From MGBC114844 sp910585855 (GTDB taxonomy: Bacteria > Bacillota > Clostridia > Lachnospirales > Lachnospiraceae): DNA of 64,000 nucleotides. Numbering within the stretch: the first letter of the stretch is position 1; each line of letters starts with the position of its first letter. Below the pieces are notes generated by a model. It was given only the letters and a program-made list of their open reading frames with translations, was not told the DNA's origin and ran no database searches. Below are positions 24,370-34,254 of this stretch, one piece after another. Location of the stretch: the NCBI GenBank assembly GCA_965646165.1, contig CBFFYP010000008.1, forward strand, positions 1 to 64,000, given 5' to 3'. Made by a program: the position numbers and the translations under genes.

Positions 24370-25737
24370 TTATGAAACTTTACTTGCAATCTGAAGCATA
24401 CGCTGCAGATCCAAAATCAATTCTCTAGAATAAAGTTCAGCTTCTTGATAAATCTGCTCCGCTCTGGCATAATTTTGATTGTTTAATGCATAAATAGCTT
24501 CCGCTCCATATTTATGAAATCGTTTATGTTTTGTACCAAGTTCTTTCCAAATCGGCAGAATCTCTGGAATATCTGGTGTCAGAGCATAATAGAAATGACC
24601 AAAGCCACACTTGCTTGAATCAAGCTGTAACGGAAGAATCGTTTGTTCCATTACCATTCGTTTTAAATGACTAAGCCAAGTTTGATGGGCTGTAATGGCA
24701 TTGCTGACATATTGAGCAAATTCTGTATTTTCAAGATGATAAAAGGCATCTGTTGTCATGCTGCCCATTTGCTTTATGGTAGTATCGAGTATTTTTTCAA
24801 TTTCTACCACAGGTTTTGTTGCATTTTTTAATTCTTGTCCGACAGTATGCATAATGGTCGTACTGTTTTTTAATTGATTTTCCATTTCATTCATAGAACT
24901 GCTGATTTCTTCGCTGACAGCAGCAATCGAACGGATGGATTCATTGACTTTAGAAACATGTTTTTGATTTTCATCATTAATTTTCCATACCGTTCCGATC
25001 TTTTCGGTCATTGTATTTAGAGATTGAATTGTACTTTTGGCACTGTCCATGCTTTTTTGAGAAGCAGTTTTAATACAGTCTACAAAGTCACTCATATTTT
25101 TAGTAAGTTTTTGGGTTTCTTCTGCCAAACTTCGAATTTCTCCGGCTACTACAGCAAATCCTTTTCCTGCTTCCCCCGCTCTGGATGCTTCAATAGAAGC
25201 ATTAAGAGATAATAGATTGGTTTGAAGGGAAATGGAATCAATCACAGAGATAACTTCTGTCATACGATTAATGACACGCAGTAATTCGTCCATATCCTGC
25301 TGCATTTCAGTAGAGATATGGATTGTCTGATCAGAGAGTTCTTTAATGGTAGTTAATTCATTTTGACCGGATTCAATTTTTTGATAGACTTCTTCTGTTT
25401 GAGAGGATACTTGAATAATCGTACTGGTAAGTTCCTCATGCTGGTTATTTGCTGTACCGGCTGTTTTATACTCTGAGGTTCCAAAGATCGTTTCGGTAGC
25501 TTTTGCTACACTTTGAGAGATATTCATAATTTCTTCTGTCTGATGCTGCATTTTTAAATCTAAAGAACTGATTTCCATTACGGCTTTAATATTTTTCTCA
25601 AAGATATCTGCAAATTGCTTTCTTCCGCTTGCTAATCTTTTATAGATGGCATTTAATTCTGGTTCTCTTGAGTAGTCTGCTTTTTTTAACTTGGAAACTG
25701 CTTGAATAAGTGCCGATTTTTTATTTCCAATCTTCAT
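24370..25737 (-). CDS. Soluble methyl-accepting chemotaxis protein with CZB domain
   Basis: The protein has 455 aa and no membrane segment, so it acts in the cytoplasm. The receptor signalling hairpin (about 60-330) contains LQTNLLSLNASIEASRAGEA and GKGFAVVAGEIRSLAEET, the conserved CheA/CheW contact tip. The C-terminal 100 residues form a chemoreceptor zinc-binding (CZB) domain with a His before HLKRMV, Cys in SKCGFGHFYY, and later His residues (KHKRFHKYG). CZB domains sense zinc or oxidants such as HOCl. The start is ATG at 25737 with promoter-like boxes upstream. No other chemotaxis or flagellar gene is in the window. Confidence 0.9.
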   Translation of the reverse strand: MKIGNKKSALIQAVSKLKKADYSREPELNAIYKRLASGRKQFADIFEKNIKAVMEISSLDLKMQHQTEEIMNISQSVAKATETIFGTSEYKTAGTANNQHEELTSTIIQVSSQTEEVYQKIESGQNELTTIKELSDQTIHISTEMQQDMDELLRVINRMTEVISVIDSISLQTNLLSLNASIEASRAGEAGKGFAVVAGEIRSLAEETQKLTKNMSDFVDCIKTASQKSMDSAKSTIQSLNTMTEKIGTVWKINDENQKHVSKVNESIRSIAAVSEEISSSMNEMENQLKNSTTIMHTVGQELKNATKPVVEIEKILDTTIKQMGSMTTDAFYHLENTEFAQYVSNAITAHQTWLSHLKRMVMEQTILPLQLDSSKCGFGHFYYALTPDIPEILPIWKELGTKHKRFHKYGAEAIYALNNQNYARAEQIYQEAELYSRELILDLQRMLQIASKVS

Positions 25738-25803
25738 TATATTAACCTCGTATTCTTTCTTATTGATTCGATTTCATTATGTCATGTATTTTTTCTTAGT
25801 ATC

Positions 25804-25832
25804 ATGATAAGAGATTTTCACTTTTTTTGCAA
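25804..25832 (-). promoter_or_regulatory. Candidate promoter of the chemoreceptor gene
   Basis: On the minus strand TTGCAA (25827-25832) and TATCAT (25804-25809) are 17 bp apart, about 65 bp before the start codon. Confidence 0.5.
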
Positions 25833-25924
25833 CCTTTTTCACGAATTTTATAAATTCCTGTTGTTGTTAGATAAAAAGCAAGGATAAAAAGAATCTTTCT
25901 ATGTCACTTTATTGTAAATGTTTA

Positions 25925-25996
25925 CAGAAAGAAGGTCTGCTAAGAGTTATCATTTCCGGTCGGCACTTAGACGCTGCAAGGCATCTTAGGTCTGCT
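25925..25996 (-). repeat. Family A fragment, cut by a family B unit (A6)
   Basis: Read on the minus strand it shows the end of the core (CAGCGTCTAAGTGCCGACC, GGAAATGATAAC) and the right arm start. It stops where the B end CAGGATAAACTTATAAATTT (from 25997) begins. It lies downstream of trkH on trkH's strand. Confidence 0.65.
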
Positions 25997-26605
25997 CAGG
26001 ATAAACTTATAAATTTAAAAATTGAGGACGCCAGATTCGAAAACGGTGGGCAGCCTGCTGTTCCGGTTTCCAAAAGCAAGAAGTCTAAGAATTTCTAACT
26101 TTTTTCCAAAGTCACTGCAGGCTGCCCACTGTTTTCGAATCTGGCTGTTTCTTGACCCCAGAACAAAAAGAGAATCACATTTAAACCTTTTTAAAAGTCG
26201 GTTTCTGTTCTGTAATAAAATATAATTTTTATCGCTATCCAATCAACAGCGAGAGGCGGTTTGCTTCTGTCCTTTGCCTGCGACTTCGGAGAATGGTTAG
26301 AAAGTCTTGGGCTTCTGTGGGACTACCTAGAATTTTTTTGCATATCCTGCTTTCATGCAGGGTATGCAAAAAAAAGGGGCGTGTTTAGCCCGGATGATAG
26401 GGAAGAGGATGTTTTATGGCTGGTAAAATTTTTCTTTACACTTGTTGTGTTTCGGTTGTGGTGAGGGCGAATTGCGCCCCGGTTCGTCCGGTTGGATGAA
26501 CCGAAATCAGAAGCCGTAGACTTTCTTACCGTTTGGAGCGGAGCAGGCAAAGGACAGAAGCAAACCGCCTTTTGCGTCCGGTGAAAACCACCCCCCGCAG
26601 CATTC
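25997..26605. repeat. Family B composite unit (type 2 core-deleted plus inverted type 1)
   Basis: The left end CAGGATAAACTTATAAATTT is intact. The type 2 half (26030-26165) retains its arms, with GCCAGATTCGAAAACGGTGG and its complement, but has lost the core. The type 1 half (26238-26585, minus) is complete with core hairpins at about 26340-26365, 26375-26392 and 26465-26479. The right terminal repeat is missing. The rest of this gap (26606-26934) is AT-rich with no recognisable feature. Confidence 0.78.
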
Positions 26606-26934
26606 TAATCTCCAAAAGCCTAATTTTTTCCAGAAAAATACCCGAATATTCCAAGAAAACGAAAATTCCTGTTATGGGAAATTTTTTCGAAGAATTAGAT
26701 TTATGAGTTAAATTAAACATACAAATAGGGGAAAATTTTTTCCCCTACTTGATGTTCAACTCTATAAAAACAGAAATTCTGAAATATTTAGTCGAAGCTG
26801 GTCGGCACAAGATATAAAAACTAGCACCGGCAGCTCCATTTGTTATTTTTAATCATATTGTATAATTGTGTCTAAAATGTTTCTGAAAAAGAAAGAAAAC
26901 ATTAATAAATTATAAACTATTTACAACCAAAAAA

Positions 26935-28377
26935 CTAGGATTTTCTCCAAGTTCCGGGATGGAATAAAATCATCATAGGAATAATTTCTAAACGTCCTGC
27001 CAGCATATCAAAGATCAGCACATATTTTGAAAAAATAGAAAATGCTGAAAAATTTCCATTTGGTCCGACCATATTAAGTCCCGGTCCGATATTGTTTAAA
27101 GTAGCGGTAACTGCAGTAAAGTTGGTAGTAAAGTCAAATCCATCCAAACTAATCAGTAGAACCGAAAGAGTATAGATAACCGCATAACTCATTAAAAATA
27201 CATTGCAGGATCGGACGGTAGTGTGATCAATGGCTTTGCCGTCCATTTTAATGACACGGATTTGTCTGGGATGAATCTGCTGCATCAGTTCTTTTTTGAC
27301 CTGTTTTAAATAGATCATAATACGGGAAACTTTGATTCCTCCTCCGGTTGAACCGGCACAAGCACCGATAAACATCAGAGCAACCATAATAGAACGGCAA
27401 AATTCTGGCCATTGATCGAAGTTTACAGTGGCATATCCGGTAGTGGTCATAATAGAAGCAACCTGAAAGGCAGTATGGTGAAAACTTTCAAAAATGCTGC
27501 CACCGGATTGGATTAAAGTAATGGTAATAAAAAAAACTGCTCCTGCGTAGAAGAAAAAATACCAGCGTACCTCTTCGATTTGAAAAGCATCTTTTATTTT
27601 ATGAATTAGAATATAATAGTAAAAAGTAAAGTTTACACCAAAAAGAAACATAAATACAGTAATTACACCTTGCAGATAGACAGAGTATCCAGCGATACTG
27701 TCTGCTTTAATACCAAATCCTCCTGTACCTGCGGTACCAAATGCATGACAGAGAGAATCAAAGAGAGGCATATTTCCAATTAGCAAAAGAATAATTTCTA
27801 TAATAGTCATTGCAAAATAAATGGCATATAGTAAAAATGCGGTCTGCTGCATCTTTGGAACAAGTTTGCCTACAGAAGGTCCCGGGCTTTCTGCTTTCAT
27901 TAAATTGATAGTAGAACCGCCTGACATAGGAAGAATGGCAAGGATGAAAACCAAAACACCCATACCGCCGATCCAGTGGCTGAAACTGCGCCAAAATAGA
28001 TTGGCATGAGAAAGATTTTCTACATTATTTAAAATACTTGACCCTGTTGTAGTAAAACCAGAAGTAATTTCAAATAGTGCATCGGTATAGCTTGGAATAT
28101 CTTGATTGAGTACAAAAGGAAGCGCACCGATTAAACTCATAACAATCCAGCTTAATGATACCGCAAGAAAACCTTCTTTTGCATAAAAAGTAGCACTTTT
28201 TGGTTTGCAGATTCTTGCCAGTTTGCCGAGAATAAAACAAAAAACGGCAAGACTTAGATAGATAATAGCATCCTTTCGTTCTCCATAACAGATACCAACT
28301 AGGCAGGGAAGCAGCATAAAAAGCCCTAACAGCATAATGACTCTGCCTAGTATAGAATTAATTAACCGATAATTCAT
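26935..28377 (-). CDS. trkH: TrkH/KtrB-type potassium transporter subunit
   Basis: The protein has about 480 aa with about ten hydrophobic segments arranged as four pore repeats. The filter glycines lie in FTTTGSSIL, GTAGTGGFGI, MTTTGYATVN and LNNIGPGLN. It imports K+, gated by the adjacent TrkA. Its start follows the trkA stop codon closely: ATG 28377, behind AGAGGTGG, is preferred to GTG 28386. The two genes form one operon on the minus strand. Confidence 0.93.
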   Translation of the reverse strand: MNYRLINSILGRVIMLLGLFMLLPCLVGICYGERKDAIIYLSLAVFCFILGKLARICKPKSATFYAKEGFLAVSLSWIVMSLIGALPFVLNQDIPSYTDALFEITSGFTTTGSSILNNVENLSHANLFWRSFSHWIGGMGVLVFILAILPMSGGSTINLMKAESPGPSVGKLVPKMQQTAFLLYAIYFAMTIIEIILLLIGNMPLFDSLCHAFGTAGTGGFGIKADSIAGYSVYLQGVITVFMFLFGVNFTFYYYILIHKIKDAFQIEEVRWYFFFYAGAVFFITITLIQSGGSIFESFHHTAFQVASIMTTTGYATVNFDQWPEFCRSIMVALMFIGACAGSTGGGIKVSRIMIYLKQVKKELMQQIHPRQIRVIKMDGKAIDHTTVRSCNVFLMSYAVIYTLSVLLISLDGFDFTTNFTAVTATLNNIGPGLNMVGPNGNFSAFSIFSKYVLIFDMLAGRLEIIPMMILFHPGTWRKS

Positions 28378-28388
28378 CACTTCCACCT

Positions 28389-29762
28389 CTACCTTCCGTT
28401 ATTTAGCAGAATATCGGAAATATCCTGCAGTCCTTTATGTGTAGTTACCACAATAACTGTATCATGAAGCCGGATAACATCACGCCCGGAAGGAGTAATA
28501 ATCTGATTTCCTCTTACAATACAGCAGATAAGCAGGTTTTTCTTTAGCTGCAGATCGATAAGCGGAATATCAGTAACGGAGCTATTTTCACCAACATGAA
28601 ATTCTAATGCTTCTACTTGGTTGTCCATCAGACGGTAGAGGGCTTCTACATTGCTTCCATAGGAATTGCTTTGGCTTCGAGCATACTGTAAAATATGTTC
28701 TGCCGTAATATGTTTTGGAGAAATAATACTTCCTACTGGAAGTTCATCTATAATTTCATCTAATTCCAAACGGTTGATTTTAATAATCCTTTTACAGTTT
28801 GGATTGACCTTATTGGCAAATAAGGAGAGAAAGACATTTTCTTCGTCCATATTGGTCAGCGCAACAAAAGCATCCGTAGAGGCAAGCCCTTCTTCTAATA
28901 AAATATCATGTTCTGTAGCATCGGCATAGATAATAGTTGCCTTTGGTATATTGACACTTAACAGATCACAGCGCTCTCGATTGCGTTCAATAATCTTTAC
29001 ATGAATACCGGAATCCATCAGCATTTTAGAAAGATAGTAGGAGATTGTACCTCCTCCTGCAATCATAACATTGCGTATTTCACGTGTAACAGCCAATTTG
29101 GTAGCTTTATAAAAAGCACGGATTTTTTCTTTTGGCAAAATAACAGAAATCATATCCCCTGCCTGCAGAACGGTATTTCCGTTTGGAATACTGACCTGAT
29201 GGTCATGAACCAAAATACAGATTAAGATTTCATGATTAAATCGTTTTGAAAAAGCCTGTACTGTAATATTATGCAGAGGACTGCGTTCTGAGATTGCTAC
29301 ACGCAGCAAATCGACACGACCTTTTGCAAAAGTATCAACTTCCATTGCATCTGGAATTTGAATTAAATGGGCAATTTCTCTTGCAGCGGCAAATTCTGGA
29401 TTAATTGCTAAAGAAATATCTAAACATTGTTTTAAATAAGCAATTTCCCGAAAATATTCTGGATTGCGGACACGGGCAATGGTTCTACATTCTGTAGTTT
29501 TTCTGGCAATCAGGCAGCTTAGCAGATTGATTTCGTCTTGATCTGTTACGGCAATCGATAGATCAGCGTCTTCAATACCGGCTTCCTGAAGGGTGCGAAA
29601 ATTCGTTCCGTTTCCGACAATTCCCTGTAAGTCGAGTGAAGTAAGTGCAGACTGGAGGCGGGCAGCCGAATTATCAATAATTACGATATCGTGCTTTTCG
29701 TCATTTAATTGTTGTGCAAGAGCATAACCTACTTTGCCGCAGCCTATAATGATGATTTTCAT
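28389..29762 (-). CDS. trkA: Trk potassium uptake regulator TrkA
   Basis: The 457-aa cytoplasmic protein has two RCK_N Rossmann domains (IIGCGKVGYALAQQL at residue 4; VMIAGGGTISYYLSKML near 232), each followed by an RCK_C ligand domain. It binds NAD(H) or ATP and gates the TrkH channel. The doubled architecture is that of full-length TrkA, not the single KtrA form. AAGGAGT stands before ATG 29762. The upstream AT-rich tract (about 29790-29830) contains TATAAT-like sequence for its promoter. Confidence 0.95.
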   Translation of the reverse strand: MKIIIIGCGKVGYALAQQLNDEKHDIVIIDNSAARLQSALTSLDLQGIVGNGTNFRTLQEAGIEDADLSIAVTDQDEINLLSCLIARKTTECRTIARVRNPEYFREIAYLKQCLDISLAINPEFAAAREIAHLIQIPDAMEVDTFAKGRVDLLRVAISERSPLHNITVQAFSKRFNHEILICILVHDHQVSIPNGNTVLQAGDMISVILPKEKIRAFYKATKLAVTREIRNVMIAGGGTISYYLSKMLMDSGIHVKIIERNRERCDLLSVNIPKATIIYADATEHDILLEEGLASTDAFVALTNMDEENVFLSLFANKVNPNCKRIIKINRLELDEIIDELPVGSIISPKHITAEHILQYARSQSNSYGSNVEALYRLMDNQVEALEFHVGENSSVTDIPLIDLQLKKNLLICCIVRGNQIITPSGRDVIRLHDTVIVVTTHKGLQDISDILLNNGR

Positions 29763-29884
29763 ATTAAAGTACTCCTTAATTGATAAAATGGTAAAATTTT
29801 TTTTATAAATATTATAAATAATTACTTAGAAGTTTACCATAAAACAAAGGAGAAATAAACTCTATTTTATAAAATCTTTCATTA

Positions 29885-30090
29885 GGTTTTTAGAGATAGG
29901 ATGCTGCCGAAAAGGGTTTTCTCTCACCGGACGCCAGAGGCGGTCTGGTCTGCTCCTTTTCTTTGCTTGCTTCGCTCTACGAATGGTAAGAAGGTCTAGG
30001 GCTTTTGTATCTATGCACATCCAACCGGACGAACCGGGTGTAGGGAAGGATTTTACCAGCCGCAAGACCGCCTCTCGCTGTTAGTTGAAT
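29885..30090 (+). repeat. Family B type 1 half-unit, internally deleted
   Basis: Arms CACCGGACGCCAGAGGCGG and CCGCCTCTCGCTGTTAGTTG and the inner CCAACCGGACGAACCGGG remain, but the T-rich core hairpin block is gone. It lies between the diverging trkA and spermidine-synthase-like genes. A relic of a type 2 flank (TTTTTTTGTTTCTTGAATCC, about 30115) follows it. Confidence 0.7.
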
Positions 30091-30170
30091 TATGGTAGAA
30101 GTTTGGATGAGATTCTTTTTTTGTTTCTTGAATCCGAAACAAAAAATTTCTTTTCATTTGTTGAAAATAC

Positions 30171-30179
30171 TGTTATAAT
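30171..30179 (+). promoter_or_regulatory. Extended -10 promoter candidate
   Basis: TGTTATAAT (TG, one base, TATAAT at 30174-30179) lies 49 bp before ATG 30229. No good -35 box is at the right distance. Confidence 0.45.
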
Positions 30180-30228
30180 AAACACTGGTTTACAATTTTT
30201 AATAAATCGAAAAAAGGTTGGTGAAAGA

Positions 30229-31824
30229 ATGAAATCTATTTTATCGAATAAGCTGTATTTGTATCTGACGGAGTTTTTTGCCGGGATGTCGGTTATGGCG
30301 GTAGAATTAGGGGCAAGCAGATTGCTAGCACCTTATTTTAGTTCCTCGCAGATTGTATGGACTATTATTATTGGAACAATTATGATTGCTATGGCATTGG
30401 GGAATATTTACGGCGGAAGAACTGCAGATAAAAATCCAAATCCTGATCGTTTGTATAAAAGAATTTTAATTGCCGCTGTTTGGATTGCAGCAATTCCGGT
30501 TGCAGGAAAATATATTATTTTAGGAATTTCGGCACTTTTGATTTTTTCGGTTGACAGTCATTTTTTGATTTGGTCGGCATTTTTTGCCTGTATTGTAATT
30601 TTTGTATTTCCTTTGTTTTTATTGGGAACGGTAACTCCTTCTCTTACGAAATATGCAGTAGAAAGTTTAGAAGATAATGGAAAGACGGTTGGAACACTGG
30701 GGGCATTTCAAACGATTGGAAGTATTTTAGGAACGTTTCTTCCAACATTTGTAACTATTCCTGCAGTTGGAACGTCGATTACTTTTTTGATTTTTGCAGG
30801 GATTCTTTTGCTACTTTCCATTATTTATTTTATCAGTGCAAAGACAGGAAAGAAGCAGGCAGTAATAGGAATGGTTTTATTTTTGGTCTGTTGTATTTTT
30901 GGAAGTTCTAACAGTTTTGCTTTTTGGGAAGCGGATCTTACTTATGAGGGAGAGTCGGTATACAATTATCTGCAGGTAAAAGAGGATGAAAATACAGTGA
31001 TTTTATCTACAAATGTATTGTTTGGGGTACAGTCTATGCTGAAAAAAGATCAGAGTTTAACAGGTATGTATTATGACTATGCTATGGCAGCACCGTTTAT
31101 GGCTGGTGTGGAGGAAAAAGATCAGCTTGAAGTACTGATTCTTGGGATGGGAACAGGTACATTTGCAACACAGTGTATGCGGTATTTTGATCATCTGAAA
31201 ATAGAAGGAGTCGAGATTGATGAAAAGATTACTATGCTTGCAAAACAGTATTTTGAACTGCCAGAAGAAGTAGAGGTTACAACTTATGATGGACGGGCTT
31301 ATTTAAATGCAGTGGATAAAAAGTATGATGTGATTATGGTGGATGCCTATCAGGATATTACGATTCCGTTTCAAATGTCCTCGGTAGAGTTTTTTAGATT
31401 GGTAAAGGAACACCTGACAGAAGATGGAGTTATGGTGGTCAATATGAATATGCGGGGCAGTCAGGAAGGAAATATCGATCAATATTTAGCAGATACGATT
31501 GCTTCTGTATTTGATACGGTTTATATAGTGGATGTGATGGGTTCTACCAATCGAGAATTATTTGCATCATCATCTTTGGATATTTTAGAGGTGATGAAGC
31601 GAAATTTAGAAAAAACAGAGGATTCAGAACTATATGGGATGATTGATTGGGTTGCATTTCGATTGGAAGCTTATCAAGCAGGAAACTATAAAATGACAGA
31701 CGATCAGGCACCGGTGGAAGTGTTGGGAATGAAAGTAATTGATGAATTGATTGGAGAAGAAGTGGAGTATTACCGTGCTATTTTTGAAGAACGAGGAATA
31801 CGGGGTTTACTGGAAGAAATGTAA
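30229..31824 (+). CDS. Membrane-fused spermidine-synthase-like protein
   Basis: The protein has 531 aa. The N-terminal half (about 1-235) has seven or eight hydrophobic helices. The C-terminal half is a spermidine-synthase-type Rossmann domain (VLILGMGTGTFATQCMRYF, VEIDEKITMLAKQYF, YDVIMVDAYQD). Such fused proteins are widespread and often annotated as spermidine synthase, but their substrate is generally unproven. The start is ATG 30229 after GGTGAAAG; upstream in-frame codons fall in repeat DNA. It is followed 147 bp later by a transporter gene on the same strand. Confidence 0.85.
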   Translation: MKSILSNKLYLYLTEFFAGMSVMAVELGASRLLAPYFSSSQIVWTIIIGTIMIAMALGNIYGGRTADKNPNPDRLYKRILIAAVWIAAIPVAGKYIILGISALLIFSVDSHFLIWSAFFACIVIFVFPLFLLGTVTPSLTKYAVESLEDNGKTVGTLGAFQTIGSILGTFLPTFVTIPAVGTSITFLIFAGILLLLSIIYFISAKTGKKQAVIGMVLFLVCCIFGSSNSFAFWEADLTYEGESVYNYLQVKEDENTVILSTNVLFGVQSMLKKDQSLTGMYYDYAMAAPFMAGVEEKDQLEVLILGMGTGTFATQCMRYFDHLKIEGVEIDEKITMLAKQYFELPEEVEVTTYDGRAYLNAVDKKYDVIMVDAYQDITIPFQMSSVEFFRLVKEHLTEDGVMVVNMNMRGSQEGNIDQYLADTIASVFDTVYIVDVMGSTNRELFASSSLDILEVMKRNLEKTEDSELYGMIDWVAFRLEAYQAGNYKMTDDQAPVEVLGMKVIDELIGEEVEYYRAIFEERGIRGLLEEM

Positions 31825-31970
31825 AAAATTAATATAGAATATTTTTAATTTTATGGAAATCGTTTTACTGTAAAATGGAAGTTTTTTAATCATTTTAAAT
31901 GGAAATCCTATTCTTAAATCAATGGATAAAGAAAACTTCAAATATAAGAAAAAAGAGCAGAGGAAAAGAG

Positions 31971-33203
31971 ATGAAAGAAAAATTAACAAGTAAGGAAAGA
32001 AATTGGATTTTATATGATGTGGGAAATTCTGCTTTTACTCTGATGGTAGCAACGATTCTGCCGATTTATTTTAATTATTTGGCAGATAATGCAGGATTAT
32101 CTTCTGTAGATTATCTGGCTTATTGGGGATATGCTGCTTCAGTTACTACTCTGATTGTTGCAGTAATAGGACCGATTTTTGGTACATTAGCAGATACAAA
32201 AGGTTTTAAAAAACCGATTTTTATGGTTTCTGTTTTCATTGGGGCAGCAGGATGCATCAGTATGGGATTTATAAAACAATGGCAGATTTTTTTAATTATT
32301 TTTATTATAGCGAAAACAGGATATTCTGCCAGTCTGATTTTTTATGATTCGATGTTGGCGGATATTGCCCCAGAAGAACGAATGGATCAGGTTTCTTCTC
32401 ATGGATTTGCTTGGGGATATATTGGAAGTTGTATTCCGTTTTTAGCCTGTCTAGGAATTGTATTAGGGGCAGAAAAAATTGGTCTGACAATGGAGCAGGC
32501 AATGCTGATATCTTTTATAATAATTGCTCTGTGGTGGATTCTTATGACAATTCCTTTATGGAAAAGCTACCAGCAGATTAACTATGTAGAGAAGCAAAAA
32601 TATGCAGTAAGAAACAGTTTAAAACGATTAAAACAGACCTTTCTTAATGTCCGTCAAGAAAAGAAAATATTTTTATTTTTATTAGCATTTTTCTTTTATA
32701 TTGACGGAGTTTATACGATTATTGATATGGCAACCGCATATGGATCGGCTTTGGGACTGGATAGTACAGGACTGTTGCTGGCATTTTTAGTAACGCAGTT
32801 TGTGGCATTTCCATTTGCAATTTTGTTTGGATATCTGGCAAAACACTATACGGCAGATAAACTGATTATGCTATGCATTATCGCTTATTTAGGAATCGCA
32901 TTATTTGCCATGTTTTTGGCGACACAGTGGCAGTTTTGGGTATTGGCAGTTTTAGTAGGAATGTTCCAAGGCGGAATACAGGCATTATCCCGTTCCTATT
33001 TTGCTAAAATTATTCCTTCGAATCAGTCAGGAGAATATTTTGGACTTTTAGATATTTGCGGAAAAGGAGCTTCTTTTATGGGAACTACAGTAGTCAGTTT
33101 TATTTCGCAGATTACTGGAGATATCCATTTGGGAGTGGGGATGATAGCTGTTTTATTTTTAGTCGGATTTGGACTGTTTCGCATGGCTGCAAAAGAAAGT
33201 TAA
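31971..33203 (+). CDS. MFS transporter, UMF1 family
   Basis: The protein has 410 aa with about 12 membrane helices. NWILYDVGNSAFTLMVATILP near the N terminus, then the FGTLADTKGFKK loop between helices 2 and 3, are the signature of UMF1/Atg22-like permeases. The substrate is unknown (amino acids or sugars in related proteins). ATG 31971, after AGAGGAAAAGAG, is preferred to the upstream in-frame ATG 31899. A family A repeat starts 14 bp after the stop codon. Confidence 0.87.
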   Translation: MKEKLTSKERNWILYDVGNSAFTLMVATILPIYFNYLADNAGLSSVDYLAYWGYAASVTTLIVAVIGPIFGTLADTKGFKKPIFMVSVFIGAAGCISMGFIKQWQIFLIIFIIAKTGYSASLIFYDSMLADIAPEERMDQVSSHGFAWGYIGSCIPFLACLGIVLGAEKIGLTMEQAMLISFIIIALWWILMTIPLWKSYQQINYVEKQKYAVRNSLKRLKQTFLNVRQEKKIFLFLLAFFFYIDGVYTIIDMATAYGSALGLDSTGLLLAFLVTQFVAFPFAILFGYLAKHYTADKLIMLCIIAYLGIALFAMFLATQWQFWVLAVLVGMFQGGIQALSRSYFAKIIPSNQSGEYFGLLDICGKGASFMGTTVVSFISQITGDIHLGVGMIAVLFLVGFGLFRMAAKES

Positions 33204-33216
33204 TATAAATCAAATG

Positions 33217-33398
33217 GGGAGAGGACACTAAAATCAAGAGGACGCTAAAATCAAAAGGAAAATCTGCTCCGAGTCCGCTCTCGCTTAGCATTTCCTCGTA
33301 GCGGACACATAAGGCACGAAAATACCGTGCCTAAGTGCCGACGGGAAATGATGACCCTGCGCAGACATTCCTTTTGATTTTGGCTGTGTATCTCCACC
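33217..33398 (+). repeat. Family A structured repeat, full copy with doubled left end (A7)
   Basis: The beginning is duplicated (GAGGACACTAAAATCAA, then GAGGACGCTAAAATCAAAAGG). The left arm CTAAAATCAAAAGG pairs with CCTTTTGATTTTGG. The inner hairpin is GGCACG/CGTGCC instead of GACGCT/AGCGTC, again with both sides changed. The CATTTCC and GGAAATG segments are kept. It lies in the sense orientation after the transporter gene. Confidence 0.8.
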
Positions 33399-33501
33399 GA
33401 AAAATAAAAATATAAATACTATCTCTTTAGAGTATAATTGAAACGTCAATAAAAATTCTGCGAAAAGAGATGAGTTTGTACACATCATCTATTTTCTATT
33501 A

Positions 33502-34032
33502 TTAAAAAAACATAGACTTTTGATAGATTACTTTTTTATTTTCCGGCAGATGTTCAAGAACAAACTGCTTTATTTTTTCTATCTCTTCTGGCTTCATATA
33601 TGTTTTATCCCATACTAAGATAAGGATATCTGTTTTATAAAGGAGTAGATAACGTTTTAATTCACAGCACATATTAAATCGATCCCAGTGATAGAGTTTT
33701 GGAAGTTCTTCTCCTTCCCGTTCAATTAAAATTCCATTATCCATAAGGGTAAAAGTTGTATTAGCTGTATCAAGTGGGCTTCGGTAGCGAAAGTGCTGTT
33801 TGATTCTTAATAGGTAAGAACCTACACTAAAGAGCGGATAACAAGCAATAAGGAGAAAAATCGGCAGAAATTTTGGTTCAATTCCCTGTGCAATAAAGTA
33901 GATACTGCACACAGTAGGAATAAAGGAAGAGAATAGTAGAAATTTATTTTTGATATAGCGATTCCACATCCCGACATAGATATATTCTTTTCCTGTAGGT
34001 TTAAAAGGTGCACTAAAGCGTAGTATTTTCAT
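33502..34032 (-). CDS. YcxB-like membrane protein
   Basis: The protein has about 176 aa with two adjacent membrane helices (about 30-50 and 53-75) between a short N-terminal and a longer C-terminal cytoplasmic part. The latter has the pattern of the YcxB-like C-terminal domain (FTLMDNGILIEREGEELPKLYHWDRF). The function is unknown. AAAGGAG upstream fits the ATG at 34032 better than the one at 34071. It is alone on the minus strand between plus-strand genes. Confidence 0.75.
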   Translation of the reverse strand: MKILRFSAPFKPTGKEYIYVGMWNRYIKNKFLLFSSFIPTVCSIYFIAQGIEPKFLPIFLLIACYPLFSVGSYLLRIKQHFRYRSPLDTANTTFTLMDNGILIEREGEELPKLYHWDRFNMCCELKRYLLLYKTDILILVWDKTYMKPEEIEKIKQFVLEHLPENKKVIYQKSMFF

Positions 34033-34254
34033 AGTAGAACTCCTTTCGTATCTAATTTCTGCATAGGACATTGCAGAATATCTTTGCTATTTTATCATAA
34101 AGAAAAGGAAAATACAGCAGATTGAAATAAGAATTTATAAAATATTTAGAATATAATCTATTGAAGCAAGAAAAAAGTCGTGATAAACTAGAAAACAGCA
34201 GAAAAAGATTTTGCGTATAAAAAAGATAGAATCGGGTGGAAATGGAGAGAGAGT

